Origin: Bacteroidota bacterium
Lineage (GTDB): Bacteria > Bacteroidota > Ignavibacteria > Kryptoniales > JAKASW01
Length of the DNA stretch: 64,000 nucleotides
Reading direction: 5' to 3'
NCBI GenBank assembly: GCA_021789975.1
Contig: JAJYIT010000014.1
Location: 31,881-95,880, forward strand
Shown here: positions 38,843 through 48,148 of the stretch, piece by piece
How positions within the stretch are numbered: position 1 is the stretch's first letter
How the letters are laid out: each line of letters starts with the position of its first letter
Notes under the pieces: model-generated
Told to the model about the DNA's origin: nothing
The model's input: only the letters and a program-made list of their open reading frames with translations
The model's database searches: none
Translations under genes and position numbers: made by a program

Positions 38843-39151
38843 TTTCAACAATATAAAGAAAACCGCTCGAACTGGAAAGAACCACAACTGCTGGCTGTAC
38901 CCCCACGAAGGTAACTATCGAACAAGTTGTTCCCGGATACAACCCAATTACCAGGTGGCGCCTGAGCCAATTTATCAACAACTCATCGGAATTAGGCAGG
39001 TAGAGAAATATAGCTACGATTCATCTTTGCATTAGATGGCACAGCCCGCGCTTGGATTCACTCAACCCCGAAAAAAATCTCGGCGAAAAGGTTTTTTATC
39101 GTGCAGAAATCTTAGCTATCTTGTTCGAGAGTTTATCATCTAAACAGGAGA

Positions 39152-39382
39152 ATGAAGCTGCAGGGGTTGATGAGCAGGGAAGAACCGAACGAGAAGCCGA
39201 GCATCGGATCCTCGCGCGCAGCCTTACTTTCAGTTGTCGGAGCCCTCATTTTGGCTCGACTTTCTTTACCGGCAGAACCGGTGAACACATTTCTTGCAGT
39301 CGGCGCATCCGTTGCGCCTGTGATGTTGAGTGGCTATGCGAGCGTCCCGACAATCAGCGTATCGCTGAGAGAAGTGTACTGA
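39152..39382 (+). CDS. Small hypothetical protein with two hydrophobic stretches
   Basis: A 76-residue frame that ends 8 bp before the PAP2 gene. An alternative start is ATG 39170. It contains two moderately hydrophobic segments (AALLSVVGALILARLSLP and a Val/Ala-rich one), compatible with a small membrane protein. The competing long frame over the same bases is rich in Cys and Arg, as expected of an out-of-frame shadow, which supports this one. Confidence 0.45.
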   Translation: MKLQGLMSREEPNEKPSIGSSRAALLSVVGALILARLSLPAEPVNTFLAVGASVAPVMLSGYASVPTISVSLREVY

Positions 39383-39390
39383 GGTTATCG

Positions 39391-40530
39391 ATGAAAGATT
39401 CAAAGCGCTTTGTAGCAGACAGGATGAGAACTGAATCAGTTCCAAAGGTTGCGATCCATCCTTCAGATCGAACCGGCCTCGTCGATCCGGTGAAGAAGCT
39501 AACTAAGATCAGTTACGGCATGGCAATAGTCCTGGCTTTAGCGGTACTGCTTCTCAAGTTGTTTTTGGTACCTGGGCCCAGGAAAGAAAGTTTTCTAAAT
39601 TTCTATTCGGATTTTACACTGAAGGAATCTGCAAACCCGCTCGCTCTATTTTTAGCATTGATTTTCCTAATTCATCCCATCCGCTCTGCAGTAAGACGCA
39701 TGAAGAGTCGGGCAACAAACGTCCCGGAAGGAAGCGAACCTGCCATCGAAAGACTATCTAAGAGCAAACCGGAATCAATAAGTAAACGTGTGTTGCAGAT
39801 TGTTCAAGTGGCGATTCCGATTCTATTGAATCTTATAATCCTGTCGTACCTTCTCGGCTACTTAAATGTCGAGAACAAAGGTCGATTGGTAGGTGTCGAG
39901 CTCGCTGCAATTGACCACTCCTTGACCGGGACCTATCCATTTTTAAGTCTGGAAATGATCAGACTCCCTGACCTGCTGATAAAGGCAATAGAGCTTTCAT
40001 TCTTGAGCCTTCCTTTTGTATTGGCACTTATCGCGGTGATCGCTTACATAAAGAGCAAGTGGGCATTTTCGAAGTATGCATTCGCCTTTCTCACTACAAT
40101 AATTATGATGATCCCAATTTGGATGGCCGTCCCCGCACTCAGCCCACAGGACCGATTCATCGACAATGTCTACCACCTCGATATACCTCCAAGAATTGAA
40201 ACTGCATTGCAGGGATTTGCTCCTGTACCGGAAGTAAAGAAATTTCTCAAACTAATGAGAGATTCGAAACAGGGATTGGCAGTGATGCCTACGAGCACTT
40301 TCCCAAGCTCACATGCTGCCTGGGCAACCATTGCGTTCGTATACGTTCTGGAAATAAGCCCGTTGAGCGCCCTTATCCTGTCTCCGATCCTTCTTCTGTC
40401 GACTCTAGGAACTTTCTATCTTTCGCAGCACTATTTTATCGACGTGCCGGCCGGCGTACTTGTTGGGCTTCTTGCTGTGGCGATCTCATCGTTCGTTTTT
40501 CGGGAATCTACTCGAAATGAGCTTGATTAA
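39391..40530 (+). CDS. PAP2-family membrane phosphatase / phosphotransferase
   Basis: A 379-residue integral membrane protein with about seven helices. Motif 2 is PSSHAAW (305-311) and motif 3 SQHYFID (H347, D351), close to the Aur1/Ipt1-like branch acting on lipid phosphates. The first PAP2 motif is not clear. ATG 39391, preceded by TGAGGT, is chosen over an in-frame start at 39052 because the extra 113 residues look like out-of-frame sequence. Substrate unknown. Confidence 0.8.
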   Translation: MKDSKRFVADRMRTESVPKVAIHPSDRTGLVDPVKKLTKISYGMAIVLALAVLLLKLFLVPGPRKESFLNFYSDFTLKESANPLALFLALIFLIHPIRSAVRRMKSRATNVPEGSEPAIERLSKSKPESISKRVLQIVQVAIPILLNLIILSYLLGYLNVENKGRLVGVELAAIDHSLTGTYPFLSLEMIRLPDLLIKAIELSFLSLPFVLALIAVIAYIKSKWAFSKYAFAFLTTIIMMIPIWMAVPALSPQDRFIDNVYHLDIPPRIETALQGFAPVPEVKKFLKLMRDSKQGLAVMPTSTFPSSHAAWATIAFVYVLEISPLSALILSPILLLSTLGTFYLSQHYFIDVPAGVLVGLLAVAISSFVFRESTRNELD

Positions 40531-40558
40531 CTGCCTATGGGACAGTAAATTCGTAAAA

Positions 40559-43500
40559 ATGAAAACGATACTCGCGGCGTTGGGAATAGTAGTTGCTCTC
40601 ACATCTGCCTCAGTGTTTGGGCAGGTGGCAGGCTCATCTGTGGCGGAGCAGCAGGATTATACGTTCGCTGTAGGGTTATACCGGGACCAGCAATATCAAT
40701 TGGCGCTGAAAGAATTTCAATCTTTCGAAAAGACTTACCCGTCTTCAAGCAAGCTCGATGAGGTCACCTTTCTGGAAGGTGAATGCCTACTGCAGGAGAA
40801 GATGTATGATAGCGCATTGAGCGATTATCAGAGAGTCAAACAAAGATACCCCGGCTCCACGTACTATGTCCAGTCAGAGTTGCGGTCCGGGGAAATCTAC
40901 CTCCACCTTAAAGAATTTGACAAGTCGGAGAGGCTGCTCAAGGACGCGCTTGCCAGCCCCGGTGCAGACAACATTAAAGGTGAAGCCGCCTACAAGCTCG
41001 GGGAGCTCTTTGCCGCCCAAGACGATTACGACAATGCCATCAAATATTTCGACCTTTCTTATCAGGGATACGGGAATAACCAATTTGCCGACTATGCTAT
41101 GTACGGTTCTGCCTGGACATACGGAAAGAAGGGTGACTTTGCCAAGAGCAGGGAAATGTTCAAGAAACTACTCGTCGATTTTCCCGCGAGTAGCTTGAAG
41201 TCGGACGCAATTGAAAAAATGGCTGAGTGCGATTTCTTTTTGAAGGACTATCATTCCGCGATCGATGAGTTCGCAGATGCCATGAGTCTCTCCGCTCGTG
41301 ACGAGGTTATGGAGCCTGCGCTGTATTACCAAGGGAGAGCATACATGGCACTTAACATTCGTGATAGCGCTCTCTATGCCTATACGGAATACTTGCGAAA
41401 ATATCCAAGTGCCGAACATTCATCTAAAGTCAGAGTGCTCCTATCGGGAATTTTGAGCACAAACAAAGCAGGTGCCGAAAAAGCATTGGCACTACTTCGC
41501 GAGATCAACCCTACCGACGATCTGTATTTCGATTCGCGGTTAGAAATGGCGAGGGCATATCAGGCTGCCGGACAACCTGACTCAGCAGAATCGTTGTTGC
41601 TTGGGATCGCGAAATCCAGCGATCAAAAACAGGAGACTGCCAGAGCGGATTTCCAGCTTGGCAAAATCTATTATGAAAATAAGGCGTTCATCCAAGGACG
41701 GGATGCATTTCTCCAGGCATCGAAAGACAATAGTCTATATGCGGAGGCCATGAAAAATGCCGCTGTCTGTGCTGCTGCTGCCAGCGACTACTCCGATGCA
41801 AAAGTCTACTTCCTTGATTCCATTTCAAGGCTTTCAGGACCCGAGCTTTTGAAAGCTCATTTCGATTATGCCGCCGCGTTGTATGCCTCGGGGGATTATT
41901 CCGGGGCCGCACAGGTCTATGCTTCAAGCGAATCGCTTGCATCCAATCCGTCTGACAAATCCCAAGCTCTCTACATGGCGGCAGAGTCAAACTACAGGGC
42001 TGGTCAATATCAGCTGGCACTAAATGGATACAGTGACTACCTGGGAAGTTATCCGAACGGCGATCATGTGGTAACCGCGCTTCTGGGCAAAGGTTATTCG
42101 GAATATTACAGTGGAAACTTCGTAGCGTCATCTCAGATATTTCAGAATTTCATCGACACTTATCCATCCTCTGCTCTGATTGCTGATGCCTATCTGCGCC
42201 TCGGTGATTCGTATTATTACGAGAAGGATTACCAGAAATCGCTCAACATTTATCGTGAAGCTGCCGCTAAATTCTCAGGCGATTCATCCGGGGCTTACGC
42301 GCTGTTCCAGGTCGGTCAGGCCCAATTCCGCCTGGGTAACCTCAATCAGGCGATTGCGGCCTTTAATAATGTGCTACGGCAGGATGCGAACTCGTCCGTT
42401 GCGCCTGCAGCTCAGTACGCAATCGGCTGGGTTTATTTCACAGAGAAGAATTATCCGACTGCGATAGACAACTTTAACCGTGTAGTGGTAACCTATCCGT
42501 CGAGCACTGTGGCCGCCAGGGCACTGTACAGCACAGGCGATTCCTACTACAATCTGGGAAAATATCAGGAAGCTTTATCGCGCTACAGAGAGCTTCTCGT
42601 GAAGTATCCGTCGAGCGATTATGTCGATAACGCCATTGTCGGAATGCAGTATTGTCTTACGGTGTTGGGCCGAACCAACGAAGCAGAAGGGGTGATCGAC
42701 GATTTTGTTCGGAACCACCCTGATTTGCCTCATGTGGATAGGATCTATTACAAGAAAGTTGAATACGCTCTCAACCAGAAGAAATATGCCAGCGCTGAAC
42801 TGTACCTGAAGGAGTTTCTTGCAAAGTTTCCGAACAGCTCGATGACTGAACGAGCGATGTACGACCTTGCGCAGGTTGAAACCAAGCTTGGAAAATCTCA
42901 GTCTGCTGTCGCTGTCCTTGCCGACCTGACGAAGCGGGACACTCAAAGCGATTACATCACGGCGGGCAAAATAAAACTTGCGGAGATCTATGAGTCGCGG
43001 GGTGACATGCCGGGAGCAATTCGATTATTGAACAATGCAGTGTCGTCCGGAGATGAATACAGCACCGCCGCAGAGGTTGCCCTGGGTAAAGTTTATCTTC
43101 AACAGGGCGACACGATGCAAGCCGAGTCGAACTTTTCCAAAGCGGCCCTTTCTCAGACCGACTCGCTGAATGATGGACAGAAGGCCGAGGCAAAAGTATT
43201 GCTCAGCAAAATCTATTTCAGCAGGGGACATACTCAGGAAGCTATTTCTCTTGCTAATTCAGTAGCGAAGACGCGAGAGGACATCGTCGGCGCCAAGGCT
43301 CAGCTGCAGGCAGCCAATTTCTATTGTGGGTTGGGAGACAGCTCAGACGCCGTCCTGGCATATTTGAGAGTGAAATATGTTTTCCCGAACTTCCCTGATA
43401 TCGTGGCACAGTCGCAAATCGATATGGCAAATTGTCTCGCAAAATTGGGCGACATTGGTGGCGCGAAGGCACTTCTTGAAGGTTTCATCAAGGGCAGATC

Positions 43501-43567
43501 TGATGATTCGTACACAAGGTTGGCTAGGGAAAGACTAAGGAAATTGAGTTCGCTCAGGGAGAACTGA
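40559..43567 (+). CDS. Large periplasmic TPR protein
   Basis: A 1002-residue protein with a signal peptide (MKTILAALGIVVALTSASVFG) followed almost entirely by tetratricopeptide-like repeats of the BamD/CpoB type (motifs such as YQLALKEFQSFEKTYPSS, YPTAIDNFNRVVVTYPSS, YQEALSRYRELLVKYPSS). Probably an envelope scaffold; position before the cytochrome, barrel, SPOR and TonB genes suggests an envelope role. ATG 40559 is chosen for the signal peptide. Confidence 0.8.
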   Translation: MKTILAALGIVVALTSASVFGQVAGSSVAEQQDYTFAVGLYRDQQYQLALKEFQSFEKTYPSSSKLDEVTFLEGECLLQEKMYDSALSDYQRVKQRYPGSTYYVQSELRSGEIYLHLKEFDKSERLLKDALASPGADNIKGEAAYKLGELFAAQDDYDNAIKYFDLSYQGYGNNQFADYAMYGSAWTYGKKGDFAKSREMFKKLLVDFPASSLKSDAIEKMAECDFFLKDYHSAIDEFADAMSLSARDEVMEPALYYQGRAYMALNIRDSALYAYTEYLRKYPSAEHSSKVRVLLSGILSTNKAGAEKALALLREINPTDDLYFDSRLEMARAYQAAGQPDSAESLLLGIAKSSDQKQETARADFQLGKIYYENKAFIQGRDAFLQASKDNSLYAEAMKNAAVCAAAASDYSDAKVYFLDSISRLSGPELLKAHFDYAAALYASGDYSGAAQVYASSESLASNPSDKSQALYMAAESNYRAGQYQLALNGYSDYLGSYPNGDHVVTALLGKGYSEYYSGNFVASSQIFQNFIDTYPSSALIADAYLRLGDSYYYEKDYQKSLNIYREAAAKFSGDSSGAYALFQVGQAQFRLGNLNQAIAAFNNVLRQDANSSVAPAAQYAIGWVYFTEKNYPTAIDNFNRVVVTYPSSTVAARALYSTGDSYYNLGKYQEALSRYRELLVKYPSSDYVDNAIVGMQYCLTVLGRTNEAEGVIDDFVRNHPDLPHVDRIYYKKVEYALNQKKYASAELYLKEFLAKFPNSSMTERAMYDLAQVETKLGKSQSAVAVLADLTKRDTQSDYITAGKIKLAEIYESRGDMPGAIRLLNNAVSSGDEYSTAAEVALGKVYLQQGDTMQAESNFSKAALSQTDSLNDGQKAEAKVLLSKIYFSRGHTQEAISLANSVAKTREDIVGAKAQLQAANFYCGLGDSSDAVLAYLRVKYVFPNFPDIVAQSQIDMANCLAKLGDIGGAKALLEGFIKGRSDDSYTRLARERLRKLSSLREN

Positions 43568-43571
43568 TTGG

Positions 43572-44006
43572 ATGAATAAGACTGCAATGTATTATGGCGC
43601 GTTGATTGTTTTCGTAATCCTGGCATTGATAATATCCTCGGATCTCAACAAAGTCCCGGACCTTCACCCAAAGTTTGCGAGTTTTGTAACATCTGCAATC
43701 ATGGATTCCGAAGGTCCAAACACGTTCGGTCAGAATCTACAAGTACTTCACGGCATAACCTCGCGCGGCCAGCTTCTGAACGTAATGCGGGGTTTTCAAG
43801 AAGCGCTTGGGGTGAAGTGCGATTTCTGTCATAACAAACAAGACTTCGCGAGTGATGATAAGCCTCAAAAGAGAATGGCAAGAGTGATGATAACAATGGT
43901 TCGGAATATCGATAGCAACTATTTGAATGCCCCCGGCCTTGAGAAGGTTACTTGCTTCACATGTCATCGAGGTCGATCTATTCCCAAGCTGGTTGCCGTA
44001 CGTTGA
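43572..44006 (+). CDS. Dihaem c-type cytochrome of the reaction-centre cytochrome c type
   Basis: A 144-residue protein with an N-terminal membrane anchor (about 6-22) and two CxxCH motifs: C83-C86-H87 in KCDFCHNK and C128-C131-H132 in TCFTCHRGRSIP. VMRGFQEALGVKC and the CHRG ending are typical of the photosynthetic reaction-centre cytochrome c-subunit family, which also occurs in non-phototrophs. It likely carries electrons at the periplasmic face. The stop overlaps the TTG start of the barrel gene (TTGA). Confidence 0.85.
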   Translation: MNKTAMYYGALIVFVILALIISSDLNKVPDLHPKFASFVTSAIMDSEGPNTFGQNLQVLHGITSRGQLLNVMRGFQEALGVKCDFCHNKQDFASDDKPQKRMARVMITMVRNIDSNYLNAPGLEKVTCFTCHRGRSIPKLVAVR

Positions 44007-45694
44007 AGCTAACATCACTCTTTTGTGCATTGTTGGCGCTTGGGTTGGTCCCGGGTATTGCGCTTGCACAGGGTCTTGAGACCCCGCCGGTGACAAGCTT
44101 CCGACCCGATACTACTTTGCCCAAGGTGCAAGTACCGGAATTCGTGATAACAGGGAAGGCTGAAGTCGAATTGCCCAGGGCATACAAACCGTCGATAGAG
44201 ATAGATTCTTCTTTCTTTCAGAATAAGGATCTGACAGGCACGGTATTGAACGTGCCGGCCGATTTGTCGCTAAGTCGTCAGCAGCTTGCGTCGGGAAACG
44301 GATTTCCCGATCTCTTTGTAAAAGCTTCCATCGGCCACTACACTACGGCGAACTACATCGTTTCCGGAGCTGCGGAGACCAAAGAAGGCTGGGTTCTCAA
44401 TGGAAGCATCAACGGAGGCTACTCAAATGGATTTATTCCTTATACGATGCAGAGAGACTTTTCTGTACGAGCTGGCGTTTCGAAAGACCTCAAATTTGCA
44501 CAGTCGGAAGTGTCGAGTAATTCCATCGGCTTTGGTTATTCGAGATCTAGTTACTATCTCTACGGTCAGATAATTCCCGCTTCGCCTTATCTCAGGAAAA
44601 CAGACAATGTAAGTCTTGGCATCAGCTCTAACATGGACCTCGGTGATGTGCCTCTCGCAATTGGGTTGAATTTTGACAGATCGTCGATCTCAGACTACTG
44701 GAATGCGGTAGAGTCATCGATAGGACTTGATGGAAGCACGCAGATACCTCTTCCTTCGGGATGGATCGTCGGAAACGCATCGCTCTATTTTGGGAATCAC
44801 AACATTAACCAGGAATCGCCGAGTCCGGTGCCGTTGTTGTATGGCCTGGTAACGGGATTGAACCGATCGATGTACCACTTTAAGGTTGGAGCGGACTACA
44901 CCAACGCCAGTGTTGCTCGCGACTTCACTTATTCTCTTGGCGTGAACTACTTCCAGTACAGGGATGAGTCGGCAAATGGAATTGCAAAGATATATCCGGA
45001 CGTCAGAGTTGATTACAAGCTGAATGGCAATGTGGCTTTCTTTGCCAGTTATGAAGGCACTATTAGACAACCGACTCTTGTCAGTTTGATGTCCATCGAC
45101 CGTTATGTGGATGCCTCGTCTGCTCTCCTTAGTACTCAAGATTATGCTGTGATTACATTGGGGAGTCGAGTGGGAATTTCGAATACAGTAAGTTTGACTC
45201 CCCAGTTCAGTGCATCGTTGTCGCGGGACTATCCTATGTTCGTCTCGGTCCCGGATAACAGCAGCTACCTCGTCTACGCCGATAGGGCGACGTTGCTCTC
45301 ATTTGCGGTGAGGGCCAATTATATTGCCGAAAATTTTAATGCCGACGCTACACTCCAATTCCAGCGCGGTACAACGAGTACACTTTCTTCGATACCAAAT
45401 CTTTCTCCCGTCAACTTCGAGATGAATCTCGGGTACGAGTTTGTGCCGCATCTGACTCTTCATGTTCAAATGCTTTTGCTTTCACAGAGGTACGCCGACT
45501 TGACTCTCACGGACAAAGTGAGCTCTGCAGGTTTGTTGGATGCCGGTCTTTCTTACGATGTGAAGATAGGCACCCTCCCCATCGAATTCTTTGTCGATGG
45601 CAAAAACCTCTTCAACCAGAGGTACTTCATATGGCAGGGGTATCAGGAATTTCCCCTCAGCCTATTCGTGGGGTTCAGCAGCAGGATATTATGA
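44003..45694 (+). CDS. Outer-membrane beta-barrel, TonB-dependent-receptor-like
   Basis: A 563-residue protein with signal peptide MKLTSLFCALLALGLVPGIALA. It lacks an obvious plug domain, but the many alternating strands and C-terminal DGKNLFNQRYFIWQGYQEFP (a TonB-receptor-like end) support a barrel. The start is a TTG overlapping the cytochrome stop by 4 bp; this is the codon that gives an intact signal peptide. Downstream SPOR and TonB genes fit an envelope function. Confidence 0.75.
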   Translation: MKLTSLFCALLALGLVPGIALAQGLETPPVTSFRPDTTLPKVQVPEFVITGKAEVELPRAYKPSIEIDSSFFQNKDLTGTVLNVPADLSLSRQQLASGNGFPDLFVKASIGHYTTANYIVSGAAETKEGWVLNGSINGGYSNGFIPYTMQRDFSVRAGVSKDLKFAQSEVSSNSIGFGYSRSSYYLYGQIIPASPYLRKTDNVSLGISSNMDLGDVPLAIGLNFDRSSISDYWNAVESSIGLDGSTQIPLPSGWIVGNASLYFGNHNINQESPSPVPLLYGLVTGLNRSMYHFKVGADYTNASVARDFTYSLGVNYFQYRDESANGIAKIYPDVRVDYKLNGNVAFFASYEGTIRQPTLVSLMSIDRYVDASSALLSTQDYAVITLGSRVGISNTVSLTPQFSASLSRDYPMFVSVPDNSSYLVYADRATLLSFAVRANYIAENFNADATLQFQRGTTSTLSSIPNLSPVNFEMNLGYEFVPHLTLHVQMLLLSQRYADLTLTDKVSSAGLLDAGLSYDVKIGTLPIEFFVDGKNLFNQRYFIWQGYQEFPLSLFVGFSSRIL

Positions 45695-45814
45695 AAATGG
45701 ACATCATTGGAGAGAGTCATCCTCTCTGTACTCACCGCAACTCCGGTTGAATCAGTTGGAATTATTTCGCACTTTAAGCATGAATAGATCAAAACAACTG
45801 AGGAGGGAAAGTCA

Positions 45815-46378
45815 ATGCCACCTTTGAACTTTCAGGATGAACACACCGAGGTTCCGAAGCAAGAGCCACCGGTCCCGGAGGAACCCGCTGTAGTAGAGCA
45901 CAGAGTGGAGAAAGTCGATGACCTTTTTGAAGGGGAATCGTTTCTAAGCTCTCGTTATCTCTGGATTGCAATTGCAGTTGTTGTGGTAGCCGCTATAGGC
46001 GGCGGGCTCTATTTGCTTAATAAGAATGGCCTACTAAGAATTGGAGGTCACAAGACGCCGGTCACATCTATCTCCTCAACGCCTGCCAATGTCTCTGCAC
46101 AAGCTCCACCACCGTCAAATGCGAAGCCTGCTCCGACCACGGGCGAATTTGCCCTCCAGGTCGCGGCATTCAGGCAAAGGGTGCTGGCAGAAAAGTTTGT
46201 TAGGATGCTTGGCGAGAAAGGCTTGGTTTCACATGTGGTCCCCGAAAGAGTAGCTGGAAGAGGTGAATGGTACAAAGTCTACACTGGCTCTTTCGACACG
46301 CGTATAAAAGCTATAGCTGCGATAGAGGGAATGAAGAAGAAGGTCGGAACCGATGTTTGGGTCGTACCCGCAGAGTAA
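45815..46378 (+). CDS. SPOR-domain membrane protein
   Basis: A 187-residue bitopic protein: cytoplasmic Pro/Glu-rich tail (1-46), one membrane helix (about 49-68), a Ser/Pro linker and a SPOR domain (about 112-187, FALQVAAFRQRVLAEKFVRML and GEWYKVYTGSF). SPOR domains bind denuded glycan strands at the septum. Its 3' end overlaps the TonB gene by 26 bp. Confidence 0.88.
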   Translation: MPPLNFQDEHTEVPKQEPPVPEEPAVVEHRVEKVDDLFEGESFLSSRYLWIAIAVVVVAAIGGGLYLLNKNGLLRIGGHKTPVTSISSTPANVSAQAPPPSNAKPAPTTGEFALQVAAFRQRVLAEKFVRMLGEKGLVSHVVPERVAGRGEWYKVYTGSFDTRIKAIAAIEGMKKKVGTDVWVVPAE

Positions 46379-47276
46379 CAAACACAGCAGCATTGTTGCG
46401 TCGTACTATTTTCGTCAGTACGAAATAAAGAGGACGTACGCGCGCAATTTCTATCGCGGCCTGGGAATTGCGCTCGGAATTCATGCCATTATCATAGTTT
46501 TGCTCATACTTTACCAGCCGATTTACCAGAAGCCGCCTGAGTCATTTCACAAACTTCTTCCACCCGTTGACGTCCACTTTACCGTGATGCACCTTACGAT
46601 TCTCAGTGGAGAATTGTCGGGGATGGACTTTGCCGGCAAGGGGGGCGGCAACGGTACCGTCAATCAAAATCCTGGTGCCGCATTTGCCAATGTGGTACCA
46701 GGAGGGGTAAACAGCCGAAACACTATCACTCCCCGGGCATCGGTTGTTCCACGAGCGCTTCAGGGACCGGGCATGAACGATATAATCGGCATTAATAAAT
46801 CCCAGGCATTCTTCGATACTCTGAGCGGATATAGTGGTACATCAAAGTCGGGTAAGGGATCGGGTGGAGGAACAGGCTCGACAATCGGGAACAGCTTTGG
46901 CTATGGAGCCGGACTGACAGATACTTCTGGATTTGGTGGAGGATTCGGCAATAAGTTTGTACCGGGAAATCCCGCCAACAATTCTGCGACGGGAACTCCA
47001 TTTGCGATTTCCTGGAACGGCGTTCCGCGTACTCTTGTCCGTGGATCTCGCCCACAATTTCCACCGGGGGTTCAAAATGGTGGTACTGTCCGAATTCGGA
47101 TTATCGTAGATCCCCGCGGTGATATCGTGGCCATGGTGCCGGTTGAAAAGTCAAACTCCCGTCTTGAGGAAGCTGCGATGAGCGCAATCCGTACATGGGA
47201 GTTCAGCAGGCTGCCGCTGAAGTATCCGCAGGTGAATCAGCAAGCAGTAGCGAAATTCGTTTTCAGAGCAGACTGA
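46353..47276 (+). CDS. TonB-family energy transducer
   Basis: A 307-residue protein with one N-terminal membrane helix (about 36-54), a long Gly/Asn/Ser-rich periplasmic spacer (about 85-210) and a C-terminal TonB domain (GGTVRIRIIVDPRGDIVAMV, LEEAAMSAIRTWEFSRL). The spacer is glycine-rich rather than the usual Pro-Lys type. ExbB/ExbD are not in the window. ATG 46353 lies within the SPOR gene. Confidence 0.85.
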   Translation: MFGSYPQSNKHSSIVASYYFRQYEIKRTYARNFYRGLGIALGIHAIIIVLLILYQPIYQKPPESFHKLLPPVDVHFTVMHLTILSGELSGMDFAGKGGGNGTVNQNPGAAFANVVPGGVNSRNTITPRASVVPRALQGPGMNDIIGINKSQAFFDTLSGYSGTSKSGKGSGGGTGSTIGNSFGYGAGLTDTSGFGGGFGNKFVPGNPANNSATGTPFAISWNGVPRTLVRGSRPQFPPGVQNGGTVRIRIIVDPRGDIVAMVPVEKSNSRLEEAAMSAIRTWEFSRLPLKYPQVNQQAVAKFVFRAD

Positions 47277-47297
47277 AATAGAGAAATCACATGTGTT

Positions 47298-48062
47298 TTG
47301 AATAAGCACAAAGTCGCAAATCCACCCGTCGGTAGTATCAACACTAAGCTTGAAACAATAAGGCGCGAGTTACGACTTGTCTTTGGAGTTCCAGAGAGGA
47401 AAGCCTTATTGCCGGACCCCCTTGATTTGTTAATTGCAACGATACTTTCTCAGAACACAAACGATATTAACAGTCATCGAGCATACACCAACCTTAAGAA
47501 GAGATTTCCGAATTTCATGACTCTTTCTAAGGTCAAGCCTTCCGTAATAGAGAACTTGATAAGAGTGGGCGGAATAGCGAAGAGAAAAAGTAAAGTGATT
47601 TCAAAAGTTGTGAGCCAATTGGAATCAGAATTTCCTGACTTTCGGAGAAGAAGTCTGGCAAAGGTCGAACGTAATGTTCTTATAGCACATTTATGTCGGC
47701 TGGATGGCGTCGGATACAAAACGGCTGCATGTGTCTCGCTCTTTGCTCTCGGGGACGATAATGCGTTCCCCGTCGATACGCACATTCACAGGATTCTCAA
47801 TCGTGTAGGAGTACTGGCAACCAGAAATCCTGACCAGACTTATGAGACAATCAGGGACTCCGTGCCGGACGGCGTTGGGTATGAGCTTCATCTCAATCTT
47901 ATAAAGTTCGGCAGAAAAGTCTGCACCGCCGTCAGACCTCGATGCTTTGAATGCCCGATATACGCAAGGTGTGGCTGGGAAAAGAAAACACGGCAGACAT
48001 TTCAAGTGCCACCAAAAGCCGGTTCAAAGAAAATCGATTTTATGCACCTTGAAGAAGTGTGA
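47298..48062 (+). CDS. Endonuclease III-like DNA glycosylase
   Basis: HhH-GPD base-excision enzyme, 254 residues. The hairpin and catalytic Lys are in LDGVGYKTA (K141), the catalytic Asp is D160 in FPVDTHIHR, and the [4Fe-4S] cluster ligands C209, C216, C219 and C225 have the classic C-X6-C-X2-C-X5-C spacing. TTG start. The N- and C-terminal tails are longer than in E. coli Nth (211 residues). Confidence 0.92.
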   Translation: MNKHKVANPPVGSINTKLETIRRELRLVFGVPERKALLPDPLDLLIATILSQNTNDINSHRAYTNLKKRFPNFMTLSKVKPSVIENLIRVGGIAKRKSKVISKVVSQLESEFPDFRRRSLAKVERNVLIAHLCRLDGVGYKTAACVSLFALGDDNAFPVDTHIHRILNRVGVLATRNPDQTYETIRDSVPDGVGYELHLNLIKFGRKVCTAVRPRCFECPIYARCGWEKKTRQTFQVPPKAGSKKIDFMHLEEV

Positions 48063-48148
48063 GCGTAATTGCCTCTATCTGGACGAGAACCAAATATATT
48101 GTACGTTCTGATATTGACATTTACTCGGTCATTGATTAAGTAGTACTC

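Noticed and set aside
39052..39390. 113-residue N-terminal extension of the PAP2 protein
   Set aside because: Composition is that of an out-of-frame reading; the other frame encodes a plausible small protein and ATG 39391 has a ribosome site.
48114..48142. TTGACA promoter before the thioredoxin-fold gene
   Set aside because: The only matching -10 would end within about 7 bp of the start codon, and this phylum mostly uses other promoter motifs.
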